DNA of 9,324 nucleotides from CAZJJK01 sp964546285 (GCA_964546285.1 CAZJJK010000118.1:1-9324); one strand, 5' to 3'. Positions 1-8,167 are shown, counted from the stretch's first letter. The notes: generated by a model from the sequence alone, not told the origin. A program made the numbers and translations.

Positions 1-60
1 ATACCTCCAACACTATTTCTATTGTTATAATACCGAAAATAATAAGAGGCTACGGCTCCG

Positions 61-98
61 CTAGATCATTCCAAAATTGCGGATGCGGAATATTCTAG
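61..98. repeat. Imperfect inverted repeat downstream of the minus-strand gene
   Basis: Arms at 61-72 (CTAGATCATTCC) and 87-98 (GGAATATTCTAG) pair at 10 of 12 positions around a 14-base loop. It lies 50-87 bases past the stop codon of the minus-strand gene, where a terminator could sit. However, the stem is AT-rich, has a two-base internal mismatch, and no run of T follows it on either strand, so it is not a typical intrinsic terminator. The rest of bases 1-147 shows no gene or other structure I can support. Confidence 0.35.
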
Positions 99-147
99 CA
101 AAGCCGTTTTTTGAAGGCAGAGCTAGGTATCAATCAGAATAACAGTA

Positions 148-540
148 TCATGCGCTTGTGGTCCAAGATGCATAATAGGATTCATCGTAATTCTCGTGAC
201 CGTTCTTGAATTCACTTGATTCATAGCTTGACCAATAGTCGTATTTACTACCTTCTCTAGGATCCTGTTCTACGTTCTCCTTAAAAACCCTGATTGAAAA
301 AGAAGGCCAACCCTTATAATAGTTTGTTGTCCACCGGCTTTCATACCACCACCAGACCTGAACTTCCTTATGCGATGAGGTATACGTCGTCCATGATTCT
401 GTTACATACTTTACTCCCGTTTCATACCAGTGATACGTAGGCAACGGCGGATTATCCTCAGGATTCGTTTGCTGTCCGCCTCCCGCCCATACAGCGAAAG
501 CCGCTAGGATGAACAAGCTGGAAAACAATACTCTTTTCAT
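148..540 (-). CDS. Small exported Trp/Tyr-rich protein of unknown function
   Basis: The protein is 130 residues from the ATG at 540; stop at 148-150. An ATG 18 bases upstream is in frame, but a GGAGG lies 6 bases before the ATG at 540 and inside the longer version, so the shorter start is chosen. Residues 1-19 form a signal peptide: Lys-Arg, then a hydrophobic core, with probable cleavage after Val-Trp-Ala and before Gly-Gly-Gly-Gln-Gln. No lipobox Cys exists; the protein has no Cys at all. The mature part of about 111 residues has 9 Trp and 13 Tyr, including a WWW run at 63-65. A Trp-Thr-Thr motif recurs at 50-52, 70-72 and 126-128, with Trp-Ser-Ser at 103-105. Alternating polar and aromatic residues suggest beta structure. 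It is predicted to be periplasmic or secreted; I recognise no family. It has its own promoter and diverges from the efflux operon. GC content looks lower than that of the pump genes. Confidence 0.72.
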   Translation of the reverse strand: MKRVLFSSLFILAAFAVWAGGGQQTNPEDNPPLPTYHWYETGVKYVTESWTTYTSSHKEVQVWWWYESRWTTNYYKGWPSFSIRVFKENVEQDPREGSKYDYWSSYESSEFKNGHENYDESYYASWTTSA

Positions 541-570
541 GATGCTCCTCCAAAACACTTAGTTAAGATA

Positions 571-589
571 TGGCTAACTACTATAGCCA
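571..589. promoter_or_regulatory. Hairpin/palindrome near transcription start of the minus-strand gene
   Basis: TGGCTA (571-576) and TAGCCA (584-589) form a 6-bp inverted repeat around a 7-base spacer. An 8-bp perfect palindrome, AAGCGCTT, follows at 589-596. Both fall just downstream of the predicted minus-strand -10 box (600-605), so they would cover the transcription start and first bases of the leader. They could be an operator or a small 5' leader hairpin; the sequence alone does not decide. Confidence 0.35.
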
Positions 590-599
590 AGCGCTTATC

Positions 600-628
600 A
601 TTATCAGCTTGATTTAAGGTTCAGTCAA
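600..628 (-). promoter_or_regulatory. Sigma-70-type promoter of the small exported protein gene
   Basis: Read on the minus strand, TTGACT (complement of 623-628, 5 of 6 to TTGACA) is followed after 17 bases by GATAAT (complement of 600-605, 5 of 6 to TATAAT). Transcription would begin near 593, giving a leader of about 50 bases before the ATG at 540. This is prediction from consensus only. Confidence 0.6.
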
Positions 629-643
629 GAAAAACAAAACTTC

Positions 644-671
644 TTGCCATTTGGGATTCCCTTGATATAAT
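644..671 (+). promoter_or_regulatory. Sigma-70-type promoter of the efflux operon
   Basis: TTGCCA at 644-649 (5 of 6 to the -35 consensus), a 16-base spacer, then a perfect TATAAT at 666-671. Transcription would start near 678, giving a leader of about 90 bases before the ATG at 770. A weaker second -10-like box, CATAAT at 683-688, lies just downstream. The promoter is back to back with that of the minus-strand gene; the -35 boxes are about 15 bases apart, so a regulator binding here could affect both. Confidence 0.65.
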
Positions 672-720
672 GAAAACGCTGGCATAATAGTGATAAACGT
701 GTTTAATATAGTGAAAAACT
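671..720 (+). promoter_or_regulatory. Phased direct repeats and palindrome, candidate operator
   Basis: Three related units, TGAAAACG (671-678), TGATAAACG (691-699) and TGAAAAACT (712-720), begin 20 and 21 bases apart, which is two helical turns, so they face the same side of the DNA. The middle unit overlaps a 12-bp palindrome TAAAC-GT-GTTTA at 694-705. They lie at and just after the -10 box of the efflux promoter, where a bound repressor would block transcription. Efflux operons are often controlled by TetR- or MarR-type repressors, but no regulator gene is in the window, so the binding protein is unknown. Confidence 0.4.
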
Positions 721-769
721 ACATTATCTCACTTTTACCACATCGTTTTTACGCGATAGAGGATGGTAT

Positions 770-2005
770 ATGAGAAGTAGAAATACTAAATGTATGCTAA
801 AAATCCTTCTTCTTCTCTGCCTGCTGATTTCCTGCTCGCCGGGAAATGGGCGGCGGAGCGGCGAGGAAACAGTCGGGATAGATGACTTCAGAATCGATTT
901 TTCGCGGGTAAGTGAGGAAAGCGCCAACAAGGAGAGTCCGGCGCTTGTAGTTGACGCTTTTACCCTTGTGTCGCGCATCGAATATGAAACCGTTAGCGCG
1001 CTGGGAAGCTTGGAACCTATCCGCGAATACGCGATTCGTATGCCCTTCGGCGCTGTGGCGACGAGCATCCATGACGGCGCGGTTGGTATAGGACAAACGC
1101 TTGTAACGCTTGAAACCAAGGAGCTGGAACGGGAACTTCGCCGTTTGCAGCAGGAATTGCTGTTGAAGGAAGTCGGGTTTTTAGCTCAAGGGGGAGAAGC
1201 GGACCAAGCCGCGGCCGATACGCTCCTCGGCTCGTATCTAGCCGAAAGCCGCTCGCTGCTTCAAGAAGGGCTTTCACCTAAGGCTGATTTGGCCGCCCTC
1301 CTCAATCGACACCTTGCCTTAACGTCTAAATGGCTAAAAAACAAAGAGTTGATCAGCGCGTTGCGGCGCTTGGAGACGGGAATCTATTTAACTTTTCAAG
1401 ACATCGCGGATGTCAGCGAAAAAATCAAGCAAGCGCGGATCCTTTCGCCCGCCGCTGGTATTTTCTACTCTCAGGATAGCTTCGCCGGCGAATATTATCC
1501 TTCGGGGCAGCTTATCGGCCGCTTTTATCCGACCGATACGCGGGCAGCGAAGGTGGAAGTCCCCGATCGCGCTATTTTGGCGATACGCGCCGGCATGACG
1601 GCGGAAATCAGCATCGGCCTGCCCGAAGTCGCCGCGGCCGGGGGCGTCGTTTCGCGCGTTTCGCCGTTGAAGGATCAGGATACGGGTACCTATGAGGTCC
1701 TTATCGAACTGGCCGCGGTACCCCAGAGTCTGCCCTTCGGCTTGCCGCTCCGCGCGGCTATCCGCGTCGGGACCGGAAGCGCCGCCTTCCTTGTGCCCTT
1801 TGAGGCGGTCCAAAGCGAGGGCGATCGCTTTTTCCTGTGGCGGATCGAAAACGAAACCCTCAGCCGCGTCGAAATAGGCGAACCCCGCTATAGCGCGGAG
1901 GGCTATCTTATCGATCTATCGGATTCGGTTCTCCGCGAAGGAAGCGTCATCGCGAAACAATACCGAGTAAGCTTCAAAGAAGGCGCGAGGGTGAGTCCGC
2001 GATGA
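770..2005 (+). CDS. RND efflux periplasmic adaptor (membrane fusion protein), lipoprotein
   Basis: The protein is 411 residues and should link an inner-membrane RND pump to an outer-membrane channel. Residues 1-22 are a lipoprotein signal: a basic start, a Leu-rich core, then Leu-Ile-Ser-Cys with the acylated Cys at 22. A first lipoyl/barrel-sandwich half is seen around 85-115 (GAVATSIHDGAVGIGQTLVTLE), then a helical hairpin at about 115-222, the second lipoyl half at about 223-252 (ARILSPAAGIF), a beta-barrel at about 255-335, and a membrane-proximal end with the Leu-Val-Pro-Phe-Glu-Ala-Val signature at 341-347. Length is normal for HlyD/AcrA-type adaptors. The start is ATG 770, with AGAGGA six bases upstream; an in-frame ATG at 794 would leave a shorter signal peptide. 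The stop overlaps the next start as ATGA, pointing to coupled translation with the first pump. Transported substrate cannot be read from the sequence. Confidence 0.88.
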   Translation: MRSRNTKCMLKILLLLCLLISCSPGNGRRSGEETVGIDDFRIDFSRVSEESANKESPALVVDAFTLVSRIEYETVSALGSLEPIREYAIRMPFGAVATSIHDGAVGIGQTLVTLETKELERELRRLQQELLLKEVGFLAQGGEADQAAADTLLGSYLAESRSLLQEGLSPKADLAALLNRHLALTSKWLKNKELISALRRLETGIYLTFQDIADVSEKIKQARILSPAAGIFYSQDSFAGEYYPSGQLIGRFYPTDTRAAKVEVPDRAILAIRAGMTAEISIGLPEVAAAGGVVSRVSPLKDQDTGTYEVLIELAAVPQSLPFGLPLRAAIRVGTGSAAFLVPFEAVQSEGDRFFLWRIENETLSRVEIGEPRYSAEGYLIDLSDSVLREGSVIAKQYRVSFKEGARVSPR

Positions 2006-5000
2006 AGGCGGAAGACAAAAAACTCTTCCTCACCATCCGGCGGCCCTTGGCCTCAAGCATGGGCTTTCTCATTCTTGTCCTCGTCTGCTTCTTGAGCATT
2101 CCCGACCTACGGATTCAGGTTTTCCCCGACAGCGGCAACGGACAAGTCGCGGTGGTCTTTGAGGCGGCCGGGGAATCGGCGCGGCGCATGGCGGATAACG
2201 CCGTTCAGCCCTTTGAGCGACAGTTGAGCGCTTTGGCCGCTACCGAGAGCGTGGAATCGGCTATCTATGACGGCTACGCGCGCCTTGTCGCTCGCTTTCC
2301 CTCGCAGCGCCTGATGGAGCGGCAGCTGCCCGAACTGGAAAGGCTGGTCAGCGACTTCGTTCCCCAGGACGCGGAGGGCGGGGCGTACAGCCGGCGGATC
2401 GAACGCTTCGATACCAACACCCGTCCCATTTTGACGCTGTCGCTCGCTTCCTCAAGCCTCGGTCCGCTTGAACTGAGCGGCCTGGTCCGCGATGTTCTCA
2501 TTCCCCGCTTGGAGCAGAAAGACGAGCTTATCCTGGTGCGCGCACAAGGGCTCATCGCGGAAAAACTGGTCATCGCCCTTGATAGGATGGCGGTTCTTCA
2601 AAGCGGTATGAGTCTGAACGATATCGCCGACGGACTCAGGGACCAGGTGCTGCCCCAGAAGACCCTGCGTTTTGAAAAGGCGGAGGCGGACATCGGCCTG
2701 CTCTACGGCCCGTCCTTCGCCATTCAGAACGCGGCGGACGGCGATTCCATCCAGCTGCCCGGCGCTTTGACCGGCGTCATGCGCCGCCTGGTGGATAGCT
2801 CCCAAACGGCCATCGCCGACGGCCGCGACTGCGTCATTCTCCATATCCAGAAAAAATACGAAAGCGATGTCGTTGACGCGGTGGAGGCGGCGCTGAAGGT
2901 GATGGATGAGGTGAAGGCGGAATTCAAGGAAAGCGGAACGGACCTGGATTACGAAGTGATGGACAACAGCGCCGCCTTCATCCTCAATTCCATCGACCTC
3001 GTACGAAATTCTTTGGTTTATAGCTTAATCCTTACGGCGCTGATCCTCTTTCTGATGCTGGGAAGTCCCGCCTACGCCTTTCCTCTGGCCTTGACTATCC
3101 CGTCAGCCTTTCTATTCGCGCTCCTCGGCTTCCGGATTTTCGGTATCAGCCTGAATCTCTTCTCCTTAGCCGGACTCATCCTTTCCATAGGGCTGGTGGT
3201 GGATAACGGCATCGTCGTCATTGAAGCCTTTGACAGGCATATGCGGGCGGCGGGAAACCGCGTCCAGGCGTTGTCCGCCGCCCTGTACGAAGTCGTCATC
3301 CCTATGCTGACCTCCACTTTGACGACGATAGCGGCTTTGATCCCGCTCTATTTTCTTTCCGATCAGCTTTCTAGCATGTTTTCCGACCTGGCCTCTTCCA
3401 TCATCCTCTGCCTAAGCAGTAGCTTTATCAGCGCCGTCATGATCCTGCCCAATCTCCTCTATGTTTCCGCCGCGCGGAGGGGTTTCCACCGTTGGGTGGA
3501 CACGCGCTGGCTATCGCTTGAAGCCCGCTATAGCGCGGGAGTTCGGGGCCTATTCAAACTGCGCACCCTGATTTTCGCCGGCATGGTTGTCGTAATCGCC
3601 ATTGGAGTGGTGGTTTTCCTGAGGAGCGAGGTCGTCTACTTTAGCCAAGCGGCGGCGGAAGAGCGCTATATCAACATCCATAGCGATAAGCTCCTGAACG
3701 ACCGCGAAGCCGCGCGCTGGCTGGAGGACCTGAGGGAAGGGCTTTCGGAACAAGACGCGCGCGCCGTTAAAATTATCAGTTTGAACCATCGCTTTGAGGA
3801 TCTTTCCGGCTTTCCGATGCCCAGCCGCGGCTGGATGTACCTGCGGACGGCCGCCGAGGAACCGGGCTTTATCGATCGGCTTCAGAGTCTTGTCCGCGCT
3901 TTAGATGAGGAAAGTTTGATGGAAGAACCCATCACGCTCAAGAATCCGGTGGAACTCTTGCTCCGCGCGTATACGCGATCTAATTATACCAGGATAAGCG
4001 GGGACAATCCGGAAAATCTGGACCTGATCGCCAGCGAATTGAACGATGAATACAAAGCGTTGACCGGAGAGAGCCTCCAATTGATCGGCAACGACTATGT
4101 CTCCCGTCCGGCCCTTTATATCGATCCTGACATCGAATCGTATGGCGTTGACCTGACAGGAGCTCTGCTTCCCGGAATAGAAGACGCGCTTAGGCGCCAT
4201 TCCGCCGCCTCGATCGACGGTACGCCGCTCCACCTAGTCTACCAGGACCAGATCGATTCCCGGCTCAGCGCTGAAGGCGAGCTTTCGGAAGCGGTACGCG
4301 CCTCCGGCTATGAGCACTACCTCCGTGTTTCCTTGGAGCGGTCGGCGTATACGCTCCGCAGCGAAAGGGGAAGATTCTATATCCAGCTTCAGGAGAAAAG
4401 GGAAACTACGACTGCCGAGGCGCCCAGCTTGACCGCGGCGCTTGAGACGTATCTGAAGTATCGCCGTTATGACCTGGAGAAGGAAAACGTTTGGATAAAC
4501 CATTACTCGTCTACCGAACGGACTATGGCTGGCCGAGTGGAGCTTTTTATCGCGGGCGGCTTCCTTGTCCTGGTTATTGGCCTTATCCTTTTGGCGCAAT
4601 TCGAAAGCTTCAAAATGGCCTTTCTCATACTCTTATCCATCCCCTTCTCCATGGTCTGGGCCCTCTTCGCTATCGCTATGTTCCGGTTCCCCGTGGATAT
4701 GATGGTGATGGTGGGAATGATTTTTATCATTGGAATGTGCGTCAACGATTCCATCCTGCTGGGAAGCGCGTTCAGGCAGGAGCGGCCAAACCCGGAACGC
4801 CGCGAGAGCCTGGCGGCTTATGTCGCCCGCGTTTCCAGCCGCCGTTTCAGGCCCATCTGGATGACCACGCTATCGTCCGTCGCCGGACTCGCTCCCATGT
4901 TCTTCGTGTCCGGCCCCTTGGGCGCGCTCTGGCGGCCGCTCAGTCTGACCCTATCGGCTGGTTTGGTGGCCGCGACCTATATGGCTATACTGATACTGCC

Positions 5001-5052
5001 TTTCGGGATCATGCCGAAACTTTCTTGGAACGGTGAAAATGAGTCCGATTGA
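2002..5052 (+). CDS. RND-family efflux pump, inner-membrane subunit 1 (AcrB superfamily)
   Basis: At 1016 residues this is full length for hydrophobe/amphiphile-efflux RND pumps, proton-driven antiporters of the inner membrane. TM1 is at about 17-35, followed by periplasmic porter segments (40-330), TM2-TM6 (about 335-490), a further TM near 522-540, a second porter block (545-840) and TM8-TM12 (about 845-1005). The TM4 motif GLVVDNGIVVIE has Asp401 then Asn402, where AcrB has Asp407-Asp408. The TM10 motif GMCVNDSILL has Asn915 where AcrB has Lys940; Arg948 and Thr955 match AcrB Arg971 and Thr978. QFESF at 866-870 and RFRPIWMTTLSS at 948-959 are further RND signatures. Asn for the second Asp and for Lys occurs in other RND groups, so activity is plausible. 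The start overlaps the adaptor stop by 4 bases and the end overlaps the second pump. The partner channel is not encoded here. Confidence 0.92.
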   Translation: MKAEDKKLFLTIRRPLASSMGFLILVLVCFLSIPDLRIQVFPDSGNGQVAVVFEAAGESARRMADNAVQPFERQLSALAATESVESAIYDGYARLVARFPSQRLMERQLPELERLVSDFVPQDAEGGAYSRRIERFDTNTRPILTLSLASSSLGPLELSGLVRDVLIPRLEQKDELILVRAQGLIAEKLVIALDRMAVLQSGMSLNDIADGLRDQVLPQKTLRFEKAEADIGLLYGPSFAIQNAADGDSIQLPGALTGVMRRLVDSSQTAIADGRDCVILHIQKKYESDVVDAVEAALKVMDEVKAEFKESGTDLDYEVMDNSAAFILNSIDLVRNSLVYSLILTALILFLMLGSPAYAFPLALTIPSAFLFALLGFRIFGISLNLFSLAGLILSIGLVVDNGIVVIEAFDRHMRAAGNRVQALSAALYEVVIPMLTSTLTTIAALIPLYFLSDQLSSMFSDLASSIILCLSSSFISAVMILPNLLYVSAARRGFHRWVDTRWLSLEARYSAGVRGLFKLRTLIFAGMVVVIAIGVVVFLRSEVVYFSQAAAEERYINIHSDKLLNDREAARWLEDLREGLSEQDARAVKIISLNHRFEDLSGFPMPSRGWMYLRTAAEEPGFIDRLQSLVRALDEESLMEEPITLKNPVELLLRAYTRSNYTRISGDNPENLDLIASELNDEYKALTGESLQLIGNDYVSRPALYIDPDIESYGVDLTGALLPGIEDALRRHSAASIDGTPLHLVYQDQIDSRLSAEGELSEAVRASGYEHYLRVSLERSAYTLRSERGRFYIQLQEKRETTTAEAPSLTAALETYLKYRRYDLEKENVWINHYSSTERTMAGRVELFIAGGFLVLVIGLILLAQFESFKMAFLILLSIPFSMVWALFAIAMFRFPVDMMVMVGMIFIIGMCVNDSILLGSAFRQERPNPERRESLAAYVARVSSRRFRPIWMTTLSSVAGLAPMFFVSGPLGALWRPLSLTLSAGLVAATYMAILILPFGIMPKLSWNGENESD

Positions 5053-8000
5053 TTGGTATCGGCGCAAACGTAAATTCGGCGTTCTTTTCTGGCTTATTTT
5101 CGTCGCTCTCGCCTGTGTCGTTTTCTTTCGCGTTTCCTTCGTGGCCGCCGTCCCGCAAGCGTTACACAAGCTGTGCTTTATTTTTACCCAAGAAGGACTG
5201 AGCAGCTACTCGCTGGCCACCGGCGTCCTTCCGGACGTGGAGCGGCTGGCGCTTCAAGCCCCTTCCGTCCAATCCGCCGAAGCCGTGGCCGTTCCGGGCC
5301 GGCTGGAGTTGACGATCTCCGCCGCCGAGGAAGGTTTCGTGATGGCGGATGTCCTGGATTTATACCAACGGCTGATGGCGTACGCGCGCGGCAAGGCGCT
5401 GGGGCTGACTATTGCGAGCGGCGAAAAGCAAAATAACCAAAACGGCGAGCTGGAGAATATCAGCCGGGCCTTGGATACTATCGCCGCCAATAGCGCGACT
5501 CTCCGCTTCGCTCTGCTCTTTTCCGGCGAAGCCGCCGATGAAAACGGCGGCCTGTCCAGCCTTATCTATCTTCTGGAGGGTAATAAGGGTATTGCCCAAT
5601 ACAGCATCCAAGGCATTCCGCGCCAGTATTATGAGATAGAGCTTCGCGCGCCGGAAGGGAGCGGCGGTTTGGGGCTGGCCAATTCCTTAGCGAGCTACAT
5701 CACCCAATATCAGCGCCTGACGCGGGACGCCGACCCGCTGCGTACGGAAACGGCGCGGCTGGGGAAAACCGAACTATCCGTAAATATCGCCGCCGCGCTG
5801 CCGCTTGAGGCGGTCGCGCGGAAATGGTTGGGAAACCAGGCGCTCCTTGGCTACCAGACGCGGCCCACGCTCAATCGCGAATCGGCGGATTTCGTCAGCG
5901 TCAACGGCCAAGAAGCCGTCATCGTCAATTGCGCTTTTTTCCAAAACAGCCAGCTCAGCGAACAGCTTAGCGAACTGCTGGCGAGAGTCGGCCAGCCTGA
6001 AAAAATCGGTTTCAGCGGGGGGACCAGCCTGCTCGTGCTCAACAATCCTCTCCAAGAGATGAACGCGTACTTTTTTGACTACCTCACGCAATTCGGCGTA
6101 GGTCTTGTTCTTATAGCCGCGTTTATTCTGATCTTTTACCGTTCGCTGTATATGCTTTTCATGCTGACGACCAGCCTTATCGTGGCTTTGGCGGGAATCA
6201 TTTTTCTATATTTTCTGACCGGTCTTAATTTCAGCATTCTGTCCATGGGCATGGTGGTTCTCTCCTTAGGGATAGTCATGGACGCGACTTTGATATATTC
6301 CGCGCGTCTAGGGCGGGCCAGCCAGGAAAACCAGGCCTCGGAGATCGCCCGTAGCGTGGAGGATATAGTAAGTTCGATCTTGACCAATTGTATCGTCCTC
6401 TTGCCGCTTTTTTTCACCGCGGGGGACTTGCGGCAATTAGCGTTGGAAATCGCCGGCGCGTTTTTTATCGCGAATGTCGCCAGCGCTTTCAGCGCTCTGC
6501 TCTATCTTCCCTTTGTGCTGAGCATCTTTCCTATAGGGGAGAGAGCGCGGACGTTCCGCCTGACTCCCTTCCCTCTGTCCAAACGGCGCTTCCCGCGTAT
6601 AGTCCTATCGCTTTTCAGCACGGTCCTGATAGTGTCGCTCGTCTCGATCTTCGGTTTACCCAAGGCCGCCAGAACCATCACTTCCGCGTCAGCGGGGGAA
6701 CAATACCCGGTCCTAGCTTATAGCGCCCGCTCAAACCTCAGCCTCCAAGAAGCCTATCAGTTTACCAAAGAATTGGATCAACGCTTCAGAGGCACGATGC
6801 TGGATTCGGAAAACATCGCGCGGATCAGCCGCTTTTCCGGAAAAGCTGGGAGCTTGGAGTTTTTCGGCTTAAACATCGATCCAGGGGAAAGCGATCAATG
6901 GCACCGGACGCTTCAGCCCTCTTTGGAAGCGCTGGCGGCGAAATACGGCTTCACGCTGGACTTCAGGCGCTTCGGCGAAGCCGCTCAAACAGGACCCGCC
7001 GAAATTTCCGTCCAGTACGACTTTCCGGATTTCGGCCGGATCGGGGAAGACGCGGCGGCGATAAGCATCCGGCTTGGCGGCGCGGATCTGAAGACCCTGA
7101 ACAAAGAAGCGACCCGTTTCCTTGACGCCTTTTCCCAACAAGCCGGTATTGTGACCGGCGGTTTCGCGCGGGATGTCCGTAAAAACGATGACAGCCCCGG
7201 ACTGTCCACTTTTTGGCTTAAACCCATAGCCATGTGGACTCATCGAATTCAAACACGGGATCTGACAGCTAGTTTGGAACGCGTTTCCGGCGCGGAAATA
7301 GAGCTTCCCTCATCCAGCCTTACCGATCCGGTGTATACTATCGTCTCAGAAGCTGTCGCGCTGGCGCCTGACCCCGGGGAAGCCTTCCAAACCTTGGCGG
7401 TGTCCTCGCTGAAATTAGCGGAGTTTGTTGAACTTGAACCGTCGGAAACCTTCTTCAACACAGCTATTTCCAGAAAAGATCAGCAATTCATCATCGATTG
7501 CCTTATCGTCTACGATACTTCCTTCCATACGGCGACGGCAGTTTTCAATAAGGCGAGGGCTTTTTTTGGTAAGATCGATCCCGCGCCTGGGGTTGTGTGG
7601 GTGTCCAATTCTTCCATCAGGGAAACGACAGAAAGCGCCTTCCCCGTTATTTTGATCCTTTTTTCCGGCATAATCATCTTGGCTATTTTAATCGGGCATT
7701 TTGAATCCTTCGGCAAAGGCCTGCTCTGCTTCCTCACCGTGCCTTTATCGCTACTCGTTTCCGTAGCCGCGCTGCTCCTTGTTTTCGGCTTAAGCCTGGG
7801 TACAGGATTGGGTCTGCTCGTACTGTGCGGCTTAGTGGTTAACGACTCCATTCTCTTCGTCTCCCAGCTAGGTCATTATGAGGCCATAATGAAACGACGC
7901 GCATTGGACGCGGCCAGGCTTCCCGCCATGAGTCATTTACGGAATATCGCCCTAAGTTCGCGCCAGCGCGGTCCCCAGATGATTTCAACCAGCGTCACTA

Positions 8001-8167
8001 CTATCCTTTTTATCCTTCCGGGCTTCATCGCGCAAACCGCCTCGCCTATCAGCGCTTTTTGGCTTGATCTGGGAGGAACGATTATCATCGGAATGGTCGT
8101 TTCCACCTTGTTTTCCCTATTCGTGCTGCCTTCGATCAGCGCGATCCGCAATTTTCCAAAGCGATAG
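5039..8167 (+). CDS. RND-family efflux pump, inner-membrane subunit 2 (divergent)
   Basis: About 1042 residues, a second complete RND protein clearly different in sequence from the first. ATG 5039 is chosen because GGAA lies 8 bases before it; an in-frame GTG at 5033 would add two residues but leaves only 2 bases to that GGAA. Either start overlaps the preceding gene (by 14 or 20 bases), so translation is likely coupled. TM1 is at about 13-30, TM2-TM6 at about 345-498, TM7 near 520-538, and TM8-TM12 at about 867-1035. TM4 reads GIVMDATLIY: Asp415 is kept but the second Asp is Ala416. TM10 reads GLVVNDSILF with Asn935 at the Lys940 position of AcrB. Arg977 and Thr984 probably match AcrB Arg971 and Thr978, though the usual RPILMTT is altered. 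The N-terminal porter region is weakly like the family, so this subunit is the more diverged. It probably forms a mixed trimer with, or an alternative to, pump 1. Confidence 0.88.
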   Translation: MSPIDWYRRKRKFGVLFWLIFVALACVVFFRVSFVAAVPQALHKLCFIFTQEGLSSYSLATGVLPDVERLALQAPSVQSAEAVAVPGRLELTISAAEEGFVMADVLDLYQRLMAYARGKALGLTIASGEKQNNQNGELENISRALDTIAANSATLRFALLFSGEAADENGGLSSLIYLLEGNKGIAQYSIQGIPRQYYEIELRAPEGSGGLGLANSLASYITQYQRLTRDADPLRTETARLGKTELSVNIAAALPLEAVARKWLGNQALLGYQTRPTLNRESADFVSVNGQEAVIVNCAFFQNSQLSEQLSELLARVGQPEKIGFSGGTSLLVLNNPLQEMNAYFFDYLTQFGVGLVLIAAFILIFYRSLYMLFMLTTSLIVALAGIIFLYFLTGLNFSILSMGMVVLSLGIVMDATLIYSARLGRASQENQASEIARSVEDIVSSILTNCIVLLPLFFTAGDLRQLALEIAGAFFIANVASAFSALLYLPFVLSIFPIGERARTFRLTPFPLSKRRFPRIVLSLFSTVLIVSLVSIFGLPKAARTITSASAGEQYPVLAYSARSNLSLQEAYQFTKELDQRFRGTMLDSENIARISRFSGKAGSLEFFGLNIDPGESDQWHRTLQPSLEALAAKYGFTLDFRRFGEAAQTGPAEISVQYDFPDFGRIGEDAAAISIRLGGADLKTLNKEATRFLDAFSQQAGIVTGGFARDVRKNDDSPGLSTFWLKPIAMWTHRIQTRDLTASLERVSGAEIELPSSSLTDPVYTIVSEAVALAPDPGEAFQTLAVSSLKLAEFVELEPSETFFNTAISRKDQQFIIDCLIVYDTSFHTATAVFNKARAFFGKIDPAPGVVWVSNSSIRETTESAFPVILILFSGIIILAILIGHFESFGKGLLCFLTVPLSLLVSVAALLLVFGLSLGTGLGLLVLCGLVVNDSILFVSQLGHYEAIMKRRALDAARLPAMSHLRNIALSSRQRGPQMISTSVTTILFILPGFIAQTASPISAFWLDLGGTIIIGMVVSTLFSLFVLPSISAIRNFPKR

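Noticed and set aside
61..98. Terminator of the small exported protein gene
   Set aside because: The stem is AT-rich and mismatched and no T run follows; kept only as an inverted repeat.
2452..2844. Long minus-strand open frames opposite the adaptor and pump genes (for example 1388-1813, 2452-2844, 4234-4599)
   Set aside because: All are antisense to well-supported genes, lack recognisable motifs, and reflect codon bias that removes stops from the opposite strand.
4491..5036. A 181-codon plus-strand open frame inside the first pump gene
   Set aside because: It lies wholly within the strongly supported RND frame, has no domain-like sequence or signal, and is Arg/Pro/Gly-rich as expected for an out-of-frame reading of GC-rich coding DNA.
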